In this document: positions 41,907 through 54,823 of the stretch, in pieces
Numbering within the stretch: position 1 is the stretch's first letter
Layout of the letters: each line of letters opens with the position of its first letter
NCBI RefSeq assembly: GCF_020037015.1
Contig: NZ_JAIQDE010000024.1
Span: 62,001-126,000, forward strand
Direction: 5' to 3'
Length of the DNA: 64,000 bases
From: Corallococcus sp. AS-1-6
Lineage (GTDB): Bacteria > Myxococcota > Myxococcia > Myxococcales > Myxococcaceae
Notes under the pieces: model-generated
Databases searched by the model: none
The model's input: the letters and a program-made list of their open reading frames with translations, nothing else
Told to the model about the DNA's origin: nothing
Position numbers and translations under genes: made by a program

Positions 41907-43184
41907 ATGAAGGTCCAGGTCGAAGAGCTCTCTCCCATCGAGAAGAAGCTCTCCATCGAGGTCGACTCCGCCCGCGTTTCTGAGGAGCTCAACCGCGCGT
42001 ACACCGCGCTCAGCGGCCAGGTGCGCCTGCCCGGCTTCCGTCAGGGCAAGGTCCCCCGCCGCATCCTCGAGCAGAAGTACCGCGAGCAGGTGGAGGACGA
42101 CGTCATCCAGCGCGTCGTGCAGCGCGCCTACCTGGACGCCGTGCGCGAGCACAAGGTGGAGGCCGTCGCCTCGCCCCAGGTCACCAACTCCGGCCTCAAG
42201 CCCGGCGCCCCCTTCAGCTTCGAGGCGCGCGTGGAGGTGAAGCCGAAGGTGGAGGCCAAGGACTTCGAGGGCCTGGCGCTCACGAAGGTGGACACCGCCG
42301 TCGCGGACGACGCGGTGAACCAGCAGATCGAGAACATGCGCCAGAACCTGGGCCGCATCGAGCCCGTCACCGACCGCGACACCGCGGCCCAGGGCGACCA
42401 GGTCACCATCGACTTCGAGGCGAAGGTGGACGGCAACGCGTTCCCCGGCAGCAAGGCGGACGGCATTGGCGTGCGCGTGCAGGACGGCGACCTCATCCAG
42501 GGCAACATCCCGCAGCTCGCGGGCGTGAAGGTCGGCGAGTCCAAGGACGTGGAGTACACCTTCGCCCAGGACTACCAAGCCGAAGAGGTCCGCGGGAAGA
42601 CGGCCGTCTTCCACATCACCGTCAAGGAGCTGAAGAAGCCGGTGGTGCCGGAGCTCAACGACGACTTCGCCAAGCAGACCGGCGTCGCGCAGACGGTGGA
42701 CGAGCTGCGCGCCAAGGTGCGCTCGGACCTGGAGAAGGCCAAGAAGAACCAGGCCACCGTGGACGAGCGTGACGCGCTCATCAAGGCGCTCCTGGAGAAG
42801 AACCCGTTCGACGTGCCCCGCGCCATGGTGGAGCGCGCCATCGACTCCATGATGGAGGGCGCCTTCCGCCAGATGCAGCGCCAGGGCATCGACCCGCGCC
42901 AGCTCGGCCTGGACTTCAACCGCCTGCGCGACGAGATGCGGGAGAAGGCCACCCTCGAGGTGAAGGGCACGCTGCTCTTCGAGGCCATCGCCCAGCAGCA
43001 GAACATCCAGGCGTCCGACGAGGACGTGGAGAAGCGCATCGAGGACCTGGCCATCGAGGCCAACCAGCCGGTCGCCCAGGTGAAGAAGTACTTCAAGGGC
43101 CCGGACGAGCGCCTTGGGTTGTCTCTGCGACTTCGCGAGGAAAAGACGATTGAATTCCTCAAGGGCCGGGCGAAGTATTCTTGA
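41907..43184 (+). CDS. tig: Trigger factor
   Basis: Trigger factor is the ribosome-bound chaperone and prolyl isomerase. The 425-residue protein has the ribosome-binding region ([38 protein letters not shown]). The PPIase domain (about 150-245) shows [20 protein letters not shown] and [20 protein letters not shown]. The C-terminal helical arms ([20 protein letters not shown]) end the protein. ATG 41907 was chosen because it opens the conserved N-terminus. clpP follows 47 bp downstream. Confidence 0.95.
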   Translation: MKVQVEELSPIEKKLSIEVDSARVSEELNRAYTALSGQVRLPGFRQGKVPRRILEQKYREQVEDDVIQRVVQRAYLDAVREHKVEAVASPQVTNSGLKPGAPFSFEARVEVKPKVEAKDFEGLALTKVDTAVADDAVNQQIENMRQNLGRIEPVTDRDTAAQGDQVTIDFEAKVDGNAFPGSKADGIGVRVQDGDLIQGNIPQLAGVKVGESKDVEYTFAQDYQAEEVRGKTAVFHITVKELKKPVVPELNDDFAKQTGVAQTVDELRAKVRSDLEKAKKNQATVDERDALIKALLEKNPFDVPRAMVERAIDSMMEGAFRQMQRQGIDPRQLGLDFNRLRDEMREKATLEVKGTLLFEAIAQQQNIQASDEDVEKRIEDLAIEANQPVAQVKKYFKGPDERLGLSLRLREEKTIEFLKGRAKYS

Positions 43185-43231
43185 GGCTTTTCCTTCAAGG
43201 CACCTGAGTCCCTTCTAGAGGTCCATCCGAC

Positions 43232-43852
43232 ATGCCCTTCATGCCCGTCCCCTACGTCATCGAGCAGACCCACCGGGGTGAGCGCTCGTACGACATCTAC
43301 AGCCGGCTCCTGAAGGACCGCATCGTCATGCTGGGAACGGAGATCGACGATGACGTGGCCAACGCCATCGTCGCCCAGCTCCTGTTCCTGGAGTCGGAAG
43401 ACCCGGACAAGGACATCAACCTCTACATCAACTCGCCCGGTGGGTCGGTGACGGCGGGTTTGGCCATCTACGACACGATGCAGTACGTCAAGGCGCCCGT
43501 CTCCACCATCTGCGTGGGGCAGGCGGCTTCCATGGGCGCCGTGCTGCTGCTCGCCGGCGCGAAGGGCAAGCGCTACTCGCTGCCCTCCAGCCGCATCATG
43601 ATCCACCAGCCGCTCGGTGGCGCGCGCGGTCAGGCGACGGACATCGAAATCCAGGCCCGTGAAATCCTTCGCATGAAGGCCAAGCTCAACGAGCTCATCG
43701 TCAAGCACACCGGACAGACGATCGAGCGCGTGGAGAAGGACACGGACCGCGACTACTTCATGGGCGCCGCGGAGGCGAAGGCGTACGGCATCATCGACGC
43801 CATCCAGGACCCCCGGAAGGTCGTGGGTGTGAAGCCGGAAGAGAAGAAGTAG
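43232..43852 (+). CDS. clpP: ATP-dependent Clp protease proteolytic subunit
   Basis: ClpP is the barrel peptidase that works with ClpX. The 206-residue protein has the nucleophile Ser100 in [14 protein letters not shown], His125 in [14 protein letters not shown] and catalytic Asp in [13 protein letters not shown]. The N-terminal [20 protein letters not shown] and [20 protein letters not shown] are typical. Length is normal. It sits in the conserved tig-clpP-clpX order. Confidence 0.97.
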   Translation: MPFMPVPYVIEQTHRGERSYDIYSRLLKDRIVMLGTEIDDDVANAIVAQLLFLESEDPDKDINLYINSPGGSVTAGLAIYDTMQYVKAPVSTICVGQAASMGAVLLLAGAKGKRYSLPSSRIMIHQPLGGARGQATDIEIQAREILRMKAKLNELIVKHTGQTIERVEKDTDRDYFMGAAEAKAYGIIDAIQDPRKVVGVKPEEKK

Positions 43853-43992
43853 ACACACCGACATCCGAAAGGACCGGGGCGTCAACCACCCGGTCGGCGG
43901 CCGGGGGTGCTGGGAATCTTCTCCCGCGCCTCCGGCCTTCTCGTTTCTCCCGTCACCGGCATTTTCCCCTTGTTAAGTACCCGGAAGGTGCG

Positions 43993-44022
43993 TGGACGTT
44001 CCGGATGGGGGCTGACTAGATT
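43993..44022 (+). promoter_or_regulatory. Possible clpX promoter
   Basis: TGGACG (43993-43998) and TAGATT (44017-44022) are spaced 18 bp apart in the 232-bp gap between clpP and clpX. The gap is long enough for clpX to have its own promoter. The -35 is a poor match. Confidence 0.3.
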
Positions 44023-44084
44023 GGCGGGAGCAGGGGACCGGACGCGAAGCGGGTTGGGGCCTTTCAGGCGCAGCGAGGGATTTC

Positions 44085-45368
<1,284 letters not shown>

Positions 45369-45473
45369 GCGGAATCATCCTCTAGGGGCTCGCAAGAGCC
45401 TGACGGGGATGACGGGGCGCGTCACGGTCATTGGACCGGGGCGCGCCCTTCGCCTTTCCAGGGGGGCTTGCGG

Positions 45474-45498
45474 GCGTGGGGGCGGGCCACGCTTTTTT
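45474..45498 (+). terminator. Intrinsic terminator after clpX
   Basis: GCGTGG (45474-45479) pairs with CCACGC (45487-45492) around a 7-nt loop and is followed directly by TTTTTT (45493-45498). This separates the clpX transcript from the prolyl oligopeptidase gene 40 bp downstream. Confidence 0.8.
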
Positions 45499-45538
45499 GC
45501 GGGCCGGGGCGGGGGGCTTCTTGTATCTGCTGTCCCCC

Positions 45539-47740
45539 ATGAGAAAGCTCCTCATGCCTGCCCTGTTGTCGCTCGTGGCGTGCACCTCCGCGAAGGAAGC
45601 CACGCGTGATGAAGCCCCCGCCGCGTCCCAGGCGACGCAGGCCGCTCCGGCCCAGGAGGGCCCCTCCCGCATGGCCTACCCGGCGACCCGTTCCGACGCG
45701 GTGGTGGACACGCTGCACGGCGAGCAGGTGGCGGATCCGTACCGCTGGCTGGAGGACGAGAAGGCCCCGGAGGTCCAGGCCTGGATGAAGGCGCAGGACG
45801 GCTTCACGCGCGACGCCCTGGCGAAGATGCCGGGCCGCGACGCGCTGGCGAAGCGCTTCACGGAGCTGTTCTACGTGGACTCCGTGTCGGCGCCCTTCCG
45901 CCGGGGCAACCGCTTCTTCTTCATGCGGACCCACAAGGACAAGGAGAAGGCCATCGTCTACTGGAAGGACGGCGAGTCCGGACAGGAGAAGGTGCTGCTG
46001 GACCCCAACGCCATGAGCAAGGACGGCCCGGTGTCCCTGGGCCGCTGGGTGCCGTCGTGGGACGGCAAGCGCGTGGCCTTCCCGGTGCGCCCCAACGCCG
46101 CGGACGAGGCCACCCTGCACGTCATCGACGTGGACACCGGTGAGTGGTCCAAGGTGGACGTGATTGAGGGCGCCAAGTACGCCAACACCAACTGGACGCC
46201 GGACGGCAAGGGCTTCTACTACGAGTGGCTGCCCACGGACCCCTCCATCCCGGTGGACGCGCGCCCGGGCTACACCACGCTCAAGTTCCACAAGCTGGGC
46301 GAGGATCCGAAGAAGGACGTCGTGGTGCACGAGCGCACCGGCGACCCGACGACGTTCCTCCAGGGCGACCTGTCGCGGGACGGCAAGTACCTCTTCGCGT
46401 CCATCCTGCGCGGCTGGAGCGAGAACGACGTCTACTGGAAGCACCCGGCGGACAAGGACTGGCGGCTGCTCGTGAAGGGCAAGGGCGCCAAGTACAGCGT
46501 CATCGCCTGGAAGGACCGCTTCTACGTCGTCACCGACGAGGGCGCCCCGCGCCAGCGCGTCTTCGCCGTGGACCCCAGGAAGTCCGAGCGCGCGAACTGG
46601 AAGGAACTGGTGCCGGAGGACCCCAAGGCCACGCTGGAGAGCGTGTCGCTGGTGGGCGGCCACCTGGCGCTGGAGTACCTCAAGGACGTGACGACGGAGC
46701 TGCGCATCGCCACGCTGGAGGGCAAGCCGGTGCGCACCGTGCAACTGCCGGGCGTGGGCGCCGCCAGCAACCTGCTGGGCCTGGAGGACCAGGACGACGC
46801 CTACTTCTCCTACAGCTCCTTCACCACGCCCCGGCAGGTGTACCGGACGTCCGTGAAGAGCGGGAAGGTGGACCTGTGGGCGAAGGTGGAAGTGCCCATG
46901 GACCCGGACGCGTACACCACGGAGCAGGTCTTCTTCACGTCGAAGGACGGCACCAAGGTGCCCATGTTCCTCGTCTACAAGAAGGGCCTGAAGAAGGACG
47001 GCACCGCCCCCACGCTCCTGTACGGCTACGGCGGCTTCCTGGTGAGCATGCAGCCGGGCTTCCGCGCGAGCATCCTGCCGTGGCTGGACGCGGGCGGCAT
47101 CTACGCGGTGGCCAACCTGCGCGGTGGCGGTGAGTACGGCACCGCGTGGCACGAGGCGGGCCGGGGCGCGAACAAGCAGAACGTGTTCGACGACTTCGCC
47201 GGCGCGGCCGAGTACCTGGCGAAGGAGCAGTACACGCAGGCGAAGAAGCTGGCCATCTACGGCGGCAGCAACGGCGGCCTGCTGGTGGGCGCGGCCATGA
47301 CGCAGCGCCCGGAGCTGTACGGCGCGGTGGTGTGCGGCGTGCCGCTCCTGGACATGGTGCGCTTCCACCTGTTCGGCAGCGGGCGGACCTGGGTGCCGGA
47401 GTACGGGTCCGCGGATGACGCCGGGCAGTTCAAGACCCTGTACGCCTATTCGCCCTACCACCGCGTGCGTCAGGACGTGCGCTACCCGCCCCTGCTGATG
47501 ATGAGCTCGGACCACGATGACCGGGTGGACCCCATGCACGCGCGCAAGTTCGTGGCGGCGGTGCAGAACGCGAAGGGCAATCCGGCGCCCACGTTGCTAC
47601 GCATCGAGGCGAACGCGGGCCATGGCGGGGCGGACCAGGTGGCCAAGGCCATCGAGTCCAGCGTGGACATGTATGCCTTCCTCTTCCAGGCGCTGGGCGT
47701 CGCATGGCCGGACGCCGGGGTAGCGGCCGAGAGCCGCTAG
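45539..47740 (+). CDS. Prolyl oligopeptidase (S9A) lipoprotein
   Basis: This 733-residue peptidase cleaves short peptides after proline. An N-terminal lipoprotein signal (MRKLLMPALLSLVAC) is present, so it is envelope-anchored. The propeller domain (about 30-440) includes YRWLEDEKAPEVQAWMKAQD. The alpha/beta-hydrolase domain has Ser577 in IYGGSNGGLLVG, Asp about 660 in SSDHDDRVDP and His695 in AGHGGADQ. The ATG at 45539 follows a T-rich terminator and gives the lipobox. S9A enzymes are usually cytoplasmic or periplasmic. It lies between clpX and lon but probably has its own transcript. Confidence 0.92.
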   Translation: MRKLLMPALLSLVACTSAKEATRDEAPAASQATQAAPAQEGPSRMAYPATRSDAVVDTLHGEQVADPYRWLEDEKAPEVQAWMKAQDGFTRDALAKMPGRDALAKRFTELFYVDSVSAPFRRGNRFFFMRTHKDKEKAIVYWKDGESGQEKVLLDPNAMSKDGPVSLGRWVPSWDGKRVAFPVRPNAADEATLHVIDVDTGEWSKVDVIEGAKYANTNWTPDGKGFYYEWLPTDPSIPVDARPGYTTLKFHKLGEDPKKDVVVHERTGDPTTFLQGDLSRDGKYLFASILRGWSENDVYWKHPADKDWRLLVKGKGAKYSVIAWKDRFYVVTDEGAPRQRVFAVDPRKSERANWKELVPEDPKATLESVSLVGGHLALEYLKDVTTELRIATLEGKPVRTVQLPGVGAASNLLGLEDQDDAYFSYSSFTTPRQVYRTSVKSGKVDLWAKVEVPMDPDAYTTEQVFFTSKDGTKVPMFLVYKKGLKKDGTAPTLLYGYGGFLVSMQPGFRASILPWLDAGGIYAVANLRGGGEYGTAWHEAGRGANKQNVFDDFAGAAEYLAKEQYTQAKKLAIYGGSNGGLLVGAAMTQRPELYGAVVCGVPLLDMVRFHLFGSGRTWVPEYGSADDAGQFKTLYAYSPYHRVRQDVRYPPLLMMSSDHDDRVDPMHARKFVAAVQNAKGNPAPTLLRIEANAGHGGADQVAKAIESSVDMYAFLFQALGVAWPDAGVAAESR

Positions 47741-47743
47741 AAT

Positions 47744-47768
47744 GGGGGCAGGACACACTCCTGCCTCC
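47744..47768 (+). terminator. Hairpin after prolyl oligopeptidase gene
   Basis: GGGGGCAGGA (47744-47753) and TCCTGCCTCC (47759-47768) form a 10-bp stem with one G-T pair and a 5-nt loop, starting 4 bp past the stop. No T run follows. Confidence 0.55.
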
Positions 47769-47777
47769 CGGTGTTCC

Positions 47778-47804
47778 CTTGAAGGCAGGGTGCGGACCCC
47801 CAAT
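47778..47804 (+). promoter_or_regulatory. Sigma32-like heat-shock promoter of lon
   Basis: CTTGAA (47778-47783), 13 bp, then CCCCCAAT (47797-47804) closely follows the sigma32 consensus (CTTGAA, 12-15 bp, CCCCATnT). It lies 130 bp upstream of the lon start. lon is a heat-shock gene in many bacteria. Assigning a specific heat-shock sigma of this organism is inference. Confidence 0.65.
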
Positions 47805-47934
47805 CTTGAGCGGGGAACGGGTCCTGCGACCGGCGTGTTATAGAGCGGTGTTTCACCCTGCATGCGCGCTTGGGCGGCATGTGGGCAACTCTTGAAGGGC
47901 CTGCCCGTACGGCGGGCCAGCGGGTGGCGGATAC

Positions 47935-50388
<2,454 letters not shown>

Positions 50389-50397
50389 GGTTGAGCG

Positions 50398-50419
50398 CCG
50401 GCCCCCTTGCTGGGGCCGG
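50398..50419 (+). terminator. First hairpin after lon
   Basis: CCGGCCCC (50398-50405) and GGGGCCGG (50412-50419) form a perfect 8-bp stem 10 bp past the lon stop. It lies just before the U-run terminator below and may strengthen it. Confidence 0.5.
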
Positions 50420-50427
50420 GCAGTGAC

Positions 50428-50483
50428 GAAGCCAGGATGCCGGCCGACCAGGGGTCGCCGGTCTCCTGGCTTCTCTCTTTTTT
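50428..50483 (+). terminator. Intrinsic terminator of lon
   Basis: GAAGCCAGGA (50428-50437) pairs perfectly with TCCTGGCTTC (50464-50473), with an inner stem in the loop, followed by TCTCTTTTTT (50474-50483). This is a classical rho-independent terminator. It also supports the start of the peptide-binding lipoprotein at 50509 rather than further upstream. Confidence 0.88.
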
Positions 50484-50508
50484 ACGGGCCGGTCGGGGTA
50501 CAACGCGG

Positions 50509-52218
50509 GTGGTGGCTCCCCGCGCGCGAATCCTGTCCTACTCCCTGGTGCTGGTGATGGCCGCGGCCTGCGGGCCGTGCGGCTTCCAGCCCGAGCCGGG
50601 CGTGAAGGTGGTGGTGCCGGCGATGCCCACCACGCTCGACTGGAGCCATTCGGATCCGCAGAGCTGGGTGAACTACCCGGTGATGCTGGCCACGCAGAAG
50701 GGGCTCACCACGTTGGGGGCGGACCACTCGGTCCAGCCGGGCCTGGCGGCGCGGTGGGAGCGTGAGGCGGACGCGGCCGGGCATGAGGTCTACACGTTCC
50801 ACCTGTGCGAGGACGTGACGTGGTCGGACGGTTCTCCCGTTACGGCGCGCGACTTCGTCTTCGGGTGGCACCGGGCGCTGCTTGGACGTGAGCGCGGCGA
50901 GATGGCGGACCTCCAGGGGGCGGAGGCCGTGCTCGCGCTGCAGGAGCGCGGGGCGCCGGAGGCGGAGGTGAAGGCCGCGCTTGCTCGCGTGGGGGTGGAG
51001 GCGCTGGACGCGCGGACGCTGCGGGTGACGCTGGCCCGGCCCCGGAGCTACTTCCTGGCGCGGCTCGCGAACGTGTACCTGTTCTTTCCCGCGCCTTCGG
51101 CGGACCTGGAGGGCAGGTCGGACGAGGCGGTGCGCGACTACTTCGACCGGCCTCGCGACGGGCGGCCGCTGGCGGTGGGGCCGTATCGCGTGGAGCGCTG
51201 GGACCGCGCGGGGGAGCGCGTGCGGCTGGTCTTCAACCCGCGCAGCGCGTTCGTTCCGCCGATGGGCCCCGGGGAGACGCCGGCGCCGGTGTTGACGCTG
51301 ATGAAGTCGGAGATCGGCTCGGCGCTGTATGAGCGGGGCCGGGTGGACTTCGTCTTCGTGGACAGCGCGGCGGCGCTGCGCGGGATGAAGGCGGCGGACC
51401 TGAAGCGGGAGCCGCTGTTGTCCACGTACTTCCTGGGCTTCAACACGGAGCGTCCGCCGCTGGACCGGCCGGAGGTGCGCCGGGCGCTGGCGCGGGCGTT
51501 GGACCGGGAGGCGCTGCTCGCGGGGCTGCTGCCGGCCGCGCGCGCGACGAACGTGTTGCTGCCGCCGGAGCTGCCGGATGCGGCGACGCCGGAGCAGGCG
51601 GCCCGGCTGCCTCGCTACGAGCCGGAGCGGGCGAAGGCGGAGCTGGCCGGGGTGAAGGGGTTGGACCGGCCGCTGCGGCTGGTGGTGAAGGCGGGAGATT
51701 CGTTCGTGCCGGAGGAGGCGCTGGCGGAGCGCATCGCGGCGCAGCTCGCGAAGGTGGGCGTGCGGGTGGTGGTGGATTCGCGGTCGGACTTCTCCGCGGA
51801 GGTGGCGCGCAGGACGCCGCAGGGGCCGCGTGCGTATGACCTGTACCTGCGGCGGCTGGGCGCGGACTACGCGCACCCCAACACGTTCTTCACGCTGTTC
51901 GAACGGCAGGGCAACCACCAGACGGGCTGGGAGTCGCAGGGCGGCGGTGAGCCGATGCGCCGCTTCGAGCAGTTGCTGGAGGATGCGGACGGCGACCCGG
52001 ATCCGGCTCACGCGCGGGAGCTGTACGCGAAGGCCCAGGAGGTGCTGGTGGGGGAGGAGGCGGTCATCGCGCCGCTGTACCACCCGGACCGCTACTTCCG
52101 GGCGCGGGCGCGGCTGCACGGCCTGGACGTGGACCCCTTCAACTTCCTCGCGCTGCGCGCGCTGCGGCTGGGGCCGGATGAGACGCCCTCGGCCCGCGCG
52201 GAAGGGCAGGGGCCCTAG
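50509..52218 (+). CDS. Peptide ABC transporter substrate-binding lipoprotein (OppA/DppA family)
   Basis: This 569-residue solute-binding protein captures oligopeptides for import. It starts at a GTG (50509) and has a lipoprotein signal ([16 protein letters not shown]). The family motifs are [40 protein letters not shown] then [32 protein letters not shown] then [12 protein letters not shown], and YADAHP-type [12 protein letters not shown]. Length is typical of cluster C peptide-binding proteins. Two permease genes follow 348 bp downstream, but no ATPase genes are present. The start is after the lon terminator. Confidence 0.88.
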   Translation: MVAPRARILSYSLVLVMAAACGPCGFQPEPGVKVVVPAMPTTLDWSHSDPQSWVNYPVMLATQKGLTTLGADHSVQPGLAARWEREADAAGHEVYTFHLCEDVTWSDGSPVTARDFVFGWHRALLGRERGEMADLQGAEAVLALQERGAPEAEVKAALARVGVEALDARTLRVTLARPRSYFLARLANVYLFFPAPSADLEGRSDEAVRDYFDRPRDGRPLAVGPYRVERWDRAGERVRLVFNPRSAFVPPMGPGETPAPVLTLMKSEIGSALYERGRVDFVFVDSAAALRGMKAADLKREPLLSTYFLGFNTERPPLDRPEVRRALARALDREALLAGLLPAARATNVLLPPELPDAATPEQAARLPRYEPERAKAELAGVKGLDRPLRLVVKAGDSFVPEEALAERIAAQLAKVGVRVVVDSRSDFSAEVARRTPQGPRAYDLYLRRLGADYAHPNTFFTLFERQGNHQTGWESQGGGEPMRRFEQLLEDADGDPDPAHARELYAKAQEVLVGEEAVIAPLYHPDRYFRARARLHGLDVDPFNFLALRALRLGPDETPSARAEGQGP

Positions 52219-52566
52219 CGCATGGACCCGGTGATGCGAGGTGGGAGGCCGAGCTTCGAGCCCCCGTTGCGTGCGTGCCACCTGGGAGCCGAGGGAGTGG
52301 GCCCCACGAGGCCTCGGTGCGTGCGCTCTCGGGCGATGGCCTCAGGCCCTTGGCGCAAAGGCACGAGAGGCCGGGCCTCTCTGGGGCCGTCGCTCATGCG
52401 TGGCGTGGAGGGGCCACGCGAACGGCGGGGATGCGCTGCCGCCGGATACCCACGGTGCCCACCTCCCGGCCGACAGGGTCCAAACCTGTCCGACAGTTGG
52501 ACAGGTTTCCACGGCGCGCCGTTGCCGGGGTGTCCCTGCGGCGTTCCCATTCCGAGGGCCTAGCGC
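52219..52566. other. 348-bp non-coding stretch inside the peptide-transporter locus
   Basis: Between the binding-protein gene and the permease genes there is 348 bp without a convincing gene; open frames here lack a Shine-Dalgarno and family-like sequence. It contains a perfect 10-bp inverted repeat (52482-52508). Operons of this kind usually have tight spacing, so the stretch may be inserted DNA or a regulatory region. Confidence 0.5.
52482..52508. repeat. Perfect inverted repeat upstream of the permease genes
   Basis: AAACCTGTCC (52482-52491) and GGACAGGTTT (52499-52508) form perfect 10-bp arms around GACAGTT. The half-site CGACAG occurs again at 52471. It lies 58 bp before the first permease start, so an operator, an attenuation hairpin, or a member of a genome-wide palindromic repeat family are all possible. 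Confidence 0.6.
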
Positions 52567-53451
52567 ATGCGCCTCATCGCGACGCGCCTCGTGCGCCAGT
52601 TCGTGCTCGTGCCGGTGGTGGCGGTGGCCTCGTACTTCCTCATGGCCGCGCTGCCGCTCACCACGGAGAGCGACAACAAGCGGCAGGTGTCCCCGGAGCT
52701 GGCGGCTTCGTACCAGCGCGACCTGGGCATCGGTGAACCGCTCGGGTTCCTGCGGCCGTGGGAGAAGCTCTTCGCGGGGGAACGCCTGGGCACCAGCGCC
52801 CAGGGCATCACCGGCGATGAGCTGCTCCAGAAACTCTCCGGCAGCGTGGGCGTGGGCCTGGTCGCGCTTCCCCTCGCGCTTGCCTGGGCGGTGGGCTTCG
52901 CGCTGCTGCGCACCCGTTGGCGGCGGGGGCGCTTCGCCGTGCTCGGGGACGTGCTCCCCGCAATCGCGTTCGGGACGCCCGTGTTCATCCCCGCGCTGCT
53001 GCTGGCGCCCGCCGTGGTGGAGCGCGGTCACCTGCTGCCGGAGCTCTGCGCGGCGGTCGTCATCGCCATCTGGCCGGGGACCTTCCTGGGCACGCTCGTG
53101 GGCGATGCGCTGGAGACCGAGCTGTCCCGCGACTACGTGCGCACCGCGCTCAGCAAGGGCCTGGACCCCGGCACCGTGCTGCGCCGCCATGTCCTCCCCA
53201 ACGTGTGGCCCGCGCTCCTGGACGCCGTGACTCCCGTCGCCACGGCCCTGCTCGCGGGCTCGTTCGCCGCGGAGCGCGTCTTCGGCCTGCCGTACTTCGG
53301 CCAGCTCTACGTGCTCGCCGTGCTCAACAAGCAGGTCGCCGTCGTCGTCGTGTCCACCACCACCTTCGCCACCGTGCTCGTCGTCGTGAGCCTCACCGTG
53401 GAGCTCTTGCGCATGCTCGTGGATCCCCGCGCCCGGGAGGCCCGCGCTTGA
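52567..53451 (+). CDS. Peptide ABC transporter permease (OppB/DppB type)
   Basis: This 294-residue inner-membrane protein has an N-terminal helix (RLVRQFVLVPVVAVASYFLM) and a set of helices after residue 95 (VGLVALPLALAWAVGFALLR). The EAA loop motif DYVRTALSKGLDPGTVLRRH contacts the ATPase. It ends with TTTFATVLVVVSLTVELLRM and the short DPRAREARA tail. It is slightly shorter than typical DppB (about 330). The next permease overlaps by TTGA. Confidence 0.85.
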   Translation: MRLIATRLVRQFVLVPVVAVASYFLMAALPLTTESDNKRQVSPELAASYQRDLGIGEPLGFLRPWEKLFAGERLGTSAQGITGDELLQKLSGSVGVGLVALPLALAWAVGFALLRTRWRRGRFAVLGDVLPAIAFGTPVFIPALLLAPAVVERGHLLPELCAAVVIAIWPGTFLGTLVGDALETELSRDYVRTALSKGLDPGTVLRRHVLPNVWPALLDAVTPVATALLAGSFAAERVFGLPYFGQLYVLAVLNKQVAVVVVSTTTFATVLVVVSLTVELLRMLVDPRAREARA

Positions 53452-54260
53452 ACCGCGTCCCCGTGCGTGCCTGGGTGGGGCTGGTCCTGCTCGTGGGCCT
53501 GGGGGCGCTGAGCCTCGTGGCCGGCCGCCTGTTCCCCGAAGCCCTCGCGAACACCTGTCCGCTCGGCTGGGACCTGAACCGCCCGGACCGCAGCGTGTGC
53601 GAGCTGGCCTTCGGCGGCCTGTGGGTGTCGCTGGCCATCGGGCTCGCGGCCGGCGCGCTGTCCACCGTGCTGGGGCTGGCGGTCGCGGCGCTCGCGCGGC
53701 TGTCCGGCGGCGTGACGGAGCAGGTGCTCCTGCGGGCGGTGGACGCCGTGTTCGCCCTCCCGGATGTCCTCGTGGTGATGGTGCTCCAGCTCGCGGGCCA
53801 GTCCCTCATGGACGCGGGCATGGGCGGGGGCCTGGGGCCCTTCGGCTTGATGGTGACGTCCCTGGCCCTGGTGGGCTGGGCCGGCCCCGCGCGCATGTTC
53901 CGCGACCGCCTGGCCACGCTGGAGGGCCAGGAGTACGTGGCCGCCGCTCGGGCCCTGGGCGGCGGCGGCGCGCACATCCTCCGCGTGCACCTGTGGCCCC
54001 TCTTGCGCCCCTTCGTGCTGGCCGTGTTCCTGAGCCGCCTTCCGAGCGCCATCCTCACCGAGTCCACGGTGAGCTTCTTCGGCATCGCCCGCATGGAGCC
54101 CATGTCCCTGGGCCGCTACCTGGGCACGTCCTACGCCGCGCTCATCTACGAGGGCGGCGGCCGCGTGGTGATTCCCGCGTGGGGGCTGCTCGTCCTGCTG
54201 GTGCTTGGCGCCTCGCTCGCTTCACAGGCGCTGGGGGGAGGTACCCGTCGCGAAGTGTGA
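53448..54260 (+). CDS. Peptide ABC transporter permease (OppC/DppC type)
   Basis: This 270-residue membrane protein starts at a TTG overlapping the OppB-type stop, with GGGAGG 7 nt before it. Helices include AWVGLVLLVGLGALSLVAGR and GGLWVSLAIGLAAGALSTVL. The ATPase-contacting loop EYVAAARALGGGGAHILRVH is intact. The C-terminal helix is VIPAWGLLVLLVLGASLASQ. Together with the OppB-type protein it would form the channel; ATPases must come from elsewhere in the genome. Confidence 0.85.
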   Translation: MNRVPVRAWVGLVLLVGLGALSLVAGRLFPEALANTCPLGWDLNRPDRSVCELAFGGLWVSLAIGLAAGALSTVLGLAVAALARLSGGVTEQVLLRAVDAVFALPDVLVVMVLQLAGQSLMDAGMGGGLGPFGLMVTSLALVGWAGPARMFRDRLATLEGQEYVAAARALGGGGAHILRVHLWPLLRPFVLAVFLSRLPSAILTESTVSFFGIARMEPMSLGRYLGTSYAALIYEGGGRVVIPAWGLLVLLVLGASLASQALGGGTRREV

Positions 54261-54325
54261 GGAATGCCGCACATTGAGGCGGCGGTTTCACACGGACGGA
54301 AACCCTTTGCCCTCAGGTGAACATC

Positions 54326-54775
54326 ATGTCCCTCCCGACGGAAGAAATCCCCCTCTCGCCTGCCCGTGATGAGCGTCCGCGTGACGACGGCCTGCGCAAG
54401 GAGACCGTCCGGGGTTCGGTGCTGGTGGTGGAGGACGACGCCGCGCACCGCGAACTCCTGGTGGAGCTGGTGAGCACCTGGGGCTACGACGCCATGCCCG
54501 TGGGCAGCGCGGAGGAGGCCGAGTTCGCCGTGCGCAACAAGCGCATGGACGCCGCCATCGTGGACGTGTTCCTGCCCGGCCGCAGCGGCACCACCCTCAT
54601 GTCCAAGCTGCGCGAGAAGTTCCCGCAGGCCGTGCTCATCGGCGTGAGCGCCATGAGCGACGCGGCCACGGCTCGCAAGTGCAAGGGCCTGGGCGCGGAC
54701 CTCTTCATCGGCAAGCCGTTGGATCCGGAGAAGCTGGCCAAGGCGCTGAAGTCCAAGCACCAGAGCTGGCACTGA
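54326..54775 (+). CDS. Stand-alone response-regulator receiver protein
   Basis: This 149-residue protein has a 35-residue polar N-terminal extension and one receiver domain: VLVVEDDAAHRELLVELVST (acidic pocket), the phosphoacceptor Asp80 in AIVDVFLPGRSGTTL, the switch Ser in VLIGVSAMSDAA, and Lys130 in LFIGKPLD. No output domain is present, so it acts by protein contact, like CheY. The ATG at 54326 has AGGTG upstream. No histidine kinase gene is next to it. Confidence 0.88.
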   Translation: MSLPTEEIPLSPARDERPRDDGLRKETVRGSVLVVEDDAAHRELLVELVSTWGYDAMPVGSAEEAEFAVRNKRMDAAIVDVFLPGRSGTTLMSKLREKFPQAVLIGVSAMSDAATARKCKGLGADLFIGKPLDPEKLAKALKSKHQSWH

Positions 54776-54823
54776 GGTCAGCAGGGGAGCGGGTTCCGGT
54801 TGCACACCCCCGCCGGACGGCCG

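Noticed and set aside
43872-43895. GACCGGG/CCCGGTC hairpin after clpP as terminator
   Set aside because: The stem is only 7 bp with a 10-nt loop and no T run; too weak to call.
52215-52550. Minus-strand open frame of 111 codons inside the importer gap
   Set aside because: It is Pro/Arg/Gly-rich with no Shine-Dalgarno and no family-like segments, typical for non-coding high-GC DNA.
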